NCBI GenBank assembly: GCA_020056645.1
Contig: JAGVHJ010000544.1
Span: 1 to 6,349 of the forward strand
Source of the DNA: Desulfobacterales bacterium
GTDB taxonomy: Bacteria; Desulfobacterota; Desulfobacteria; Desulfobacterales; JAHIVH01
Length of the DNA stretch: 6,349 nt
Reading direction: 5' to 3'
Below, piece by piece: positions 5,631 to 6,349 of this stretch. The notes beneath the pieces are model-generated. The model saw only the letters and a list, made by a program, of their open reading frames with translations. It ran no database searches and was not told the origin of the DNA. Made by a program: the position numbers and the translations under genes. Within the stretch, counting starts at the first letter, position 1. Every line of letters begins with the position of its first letter.

Positions 5631-6349
5631 ATGGCCCGAAAAGTCGTGCTCGCCTCAAAGAAAACTAAGCCAGTTGATCCCGATCAGATCGACCCGCGGG
5701 CGATTTCAGATCTGGTGGAAGAGGAGTTAACCTCAAGCACGATGGATGTATTTTCCGAGCAAGGTTCACTGTTTGATATGGATCGTGTAAAAACAACCAG
5801 TTGGGCGATTCAATGGGCGGATCTGATGATGATCATGTTTGTTTTCTTTATGGTGCTATACGTGTATCAGGTCACTCAACGGGAAATGATGATCGGGCAG
5901 GGGAAGGCGCCTGTCGCTGATATCGGCCCTGGCGCGACAATCGATGCCGGGACTGGTGGCGGAACTGATAAATCCCGGGAAACCCGGGCTGGGTCCATTT
6001 CACAACTCTATGATCTCAGTAAAAATGCGTTTAAGAATGAATACGTGAAGAAGAGTGTTTCCGTAGACCTGGTGGCGGATGAGACGATGAAAATTATTTT
6101 AACGGGAGACCTTCTCTTCGATCCAGGCAAGGCCGAACTGAAATACAGGGCGAAGGGCACGTTGAGAGAGGTGGCGCAGTTCATCAGCGATACCCCCTAT
6201 ATGATCAATGTGGTGGGGCATACGGATGACCGGCCGAACCATTCTGATGAGTTTCCTTCTAATTGGGAGCTTTCTTCCTTTCGGGCCAGTGCGGTGGCCC
6301 GGTTCCTTATTGAAGAGATGAAGATTCCTGAGGAGCGATTTTATATCAC
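5631..6349 (+). CDS. MotB/OmpA-family flagellar stator protein, 3' end cut by window
   Basis: The frame is open from ATG 5631 to the window end, showing 239 residues. A charged cytoplasmic segment (1-57) leads into one transmembrane helix, WAIQWADLMMIMFVFFMVLYVY (58-79). D64 of this WAD motif corresponds to the ion-binding aspartate of MotB (D32 in E. coli). A Gly-rich linker (about 90-122) follows, then an OmpA-like peptidoglycan-binding domain from about residue 150 with LLFDPGKAEL (161-170), VVGHTDDRP (194-202) and NWELSSFRASAV (211-222). MotB joins MotA as the stator that couples ion flow to flagellar rotation and anchors it to the cell wall. The last part of the OmpA domain lies beyond the window. 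The N-terminal tail is about twice as long as in E. coli MotB, and no motA gene precedes it. A related non-flagellar MotA/MotB- or TolQR-like system is the main alternative. The gene is probably separately transcribed from the candidate sigma-54 promoter. Confidence 0.9.
   Translation, partial: MARKVVLASKKTKPVDPDQIDPRAISDLVEEELTSSTMDVFSEQGSLFDMDRVKTTSWAIQWADLMMIMFVFFMVLYVYQVTQREMMIGQGKAPVADIGPGATIDAGTGGGTDKSRETRAGSISQLYDLSKNAFKNEYVKKSVSVDLVADETMKIILTGDLLFDPGKAELKYRAKGTLREVAQFISDTPYMINVVGHTDDRPNHSDEFPSNWELSSFRASAVARFLIEEMKIPEERFYI

Noticed and set aside
5631..6349. ZorB-type antiphage (Zorya) protein instead of a flagellar stator
   Set aside because: ZorA would be expected directly upstream and is absent, and no other Zorya gene is visible; the MotB reading is simpler, though the downstream genes are unseen.

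Overview
The window looks like part of a Gram-negative, motile bacterial chromosome of intermediate base composition. The style of the genes (glycan-modifying enzymes, a B12-type radical SAM protein, a MotB-like stator protein and a candidate sigma-54 promoter) would fit a Desulfobacterota (former deltaproteobacterial) genome. That placement is an impression from gene content, not a proven assignment. Every supported gene is on the + strand.

Bases 84-5329 hold five closely packed genes that read as one operon: a GT-B-fold glycosyltransferase (84-1226), a small class I SAM-dependent methyltransferase (1223-1930), a GT2-family glycosyltransferase (1927-2739), a two-domain protein joining a Rossmann-type nucleotide-binding domain to a methyltransferase (2767-3966), and a B12-binding-domain radical SAM enzyme (4007-5329). 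The first three are joined by ATGA stop/start overlaps of 4 bp. The last two follow after gaps of about 27 and 40 bp. Together they suggest assembly and methylation or other tailoring of a surface glycan or a glycosylated protein. No transporter, polymerase or sugar-nucleotide synthesis gene is in view, so the final product cannot be named.

Bases 5330-5630 are non-coding and comparatively AT-rich. They hold an AT-only inverted repeat that may serve as a weak terminator, a good match to a sigma-54 (-24/-12) promoter at 5509-5524, and a clear Shine-Dalgarno sequence.

From 5631 to the window end runs the 5' part of a MotB/OmpA-family gene (239 residues visible, no stop). It has the stator-type transmembrane helix with its ion-binding aspartate and a peptidoglycan-binding OmpA-like domain. 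No motA precedes it. Its position beside a glycosylation and methylation operon raises the possibility that the glycan genes serve flagellin modification, but nothing in the window proves this. Base composition differs within the operon: the first two genes are visibly richer in A/T and in poly-A runs than the three that follow, which hints at a mosaic origin.
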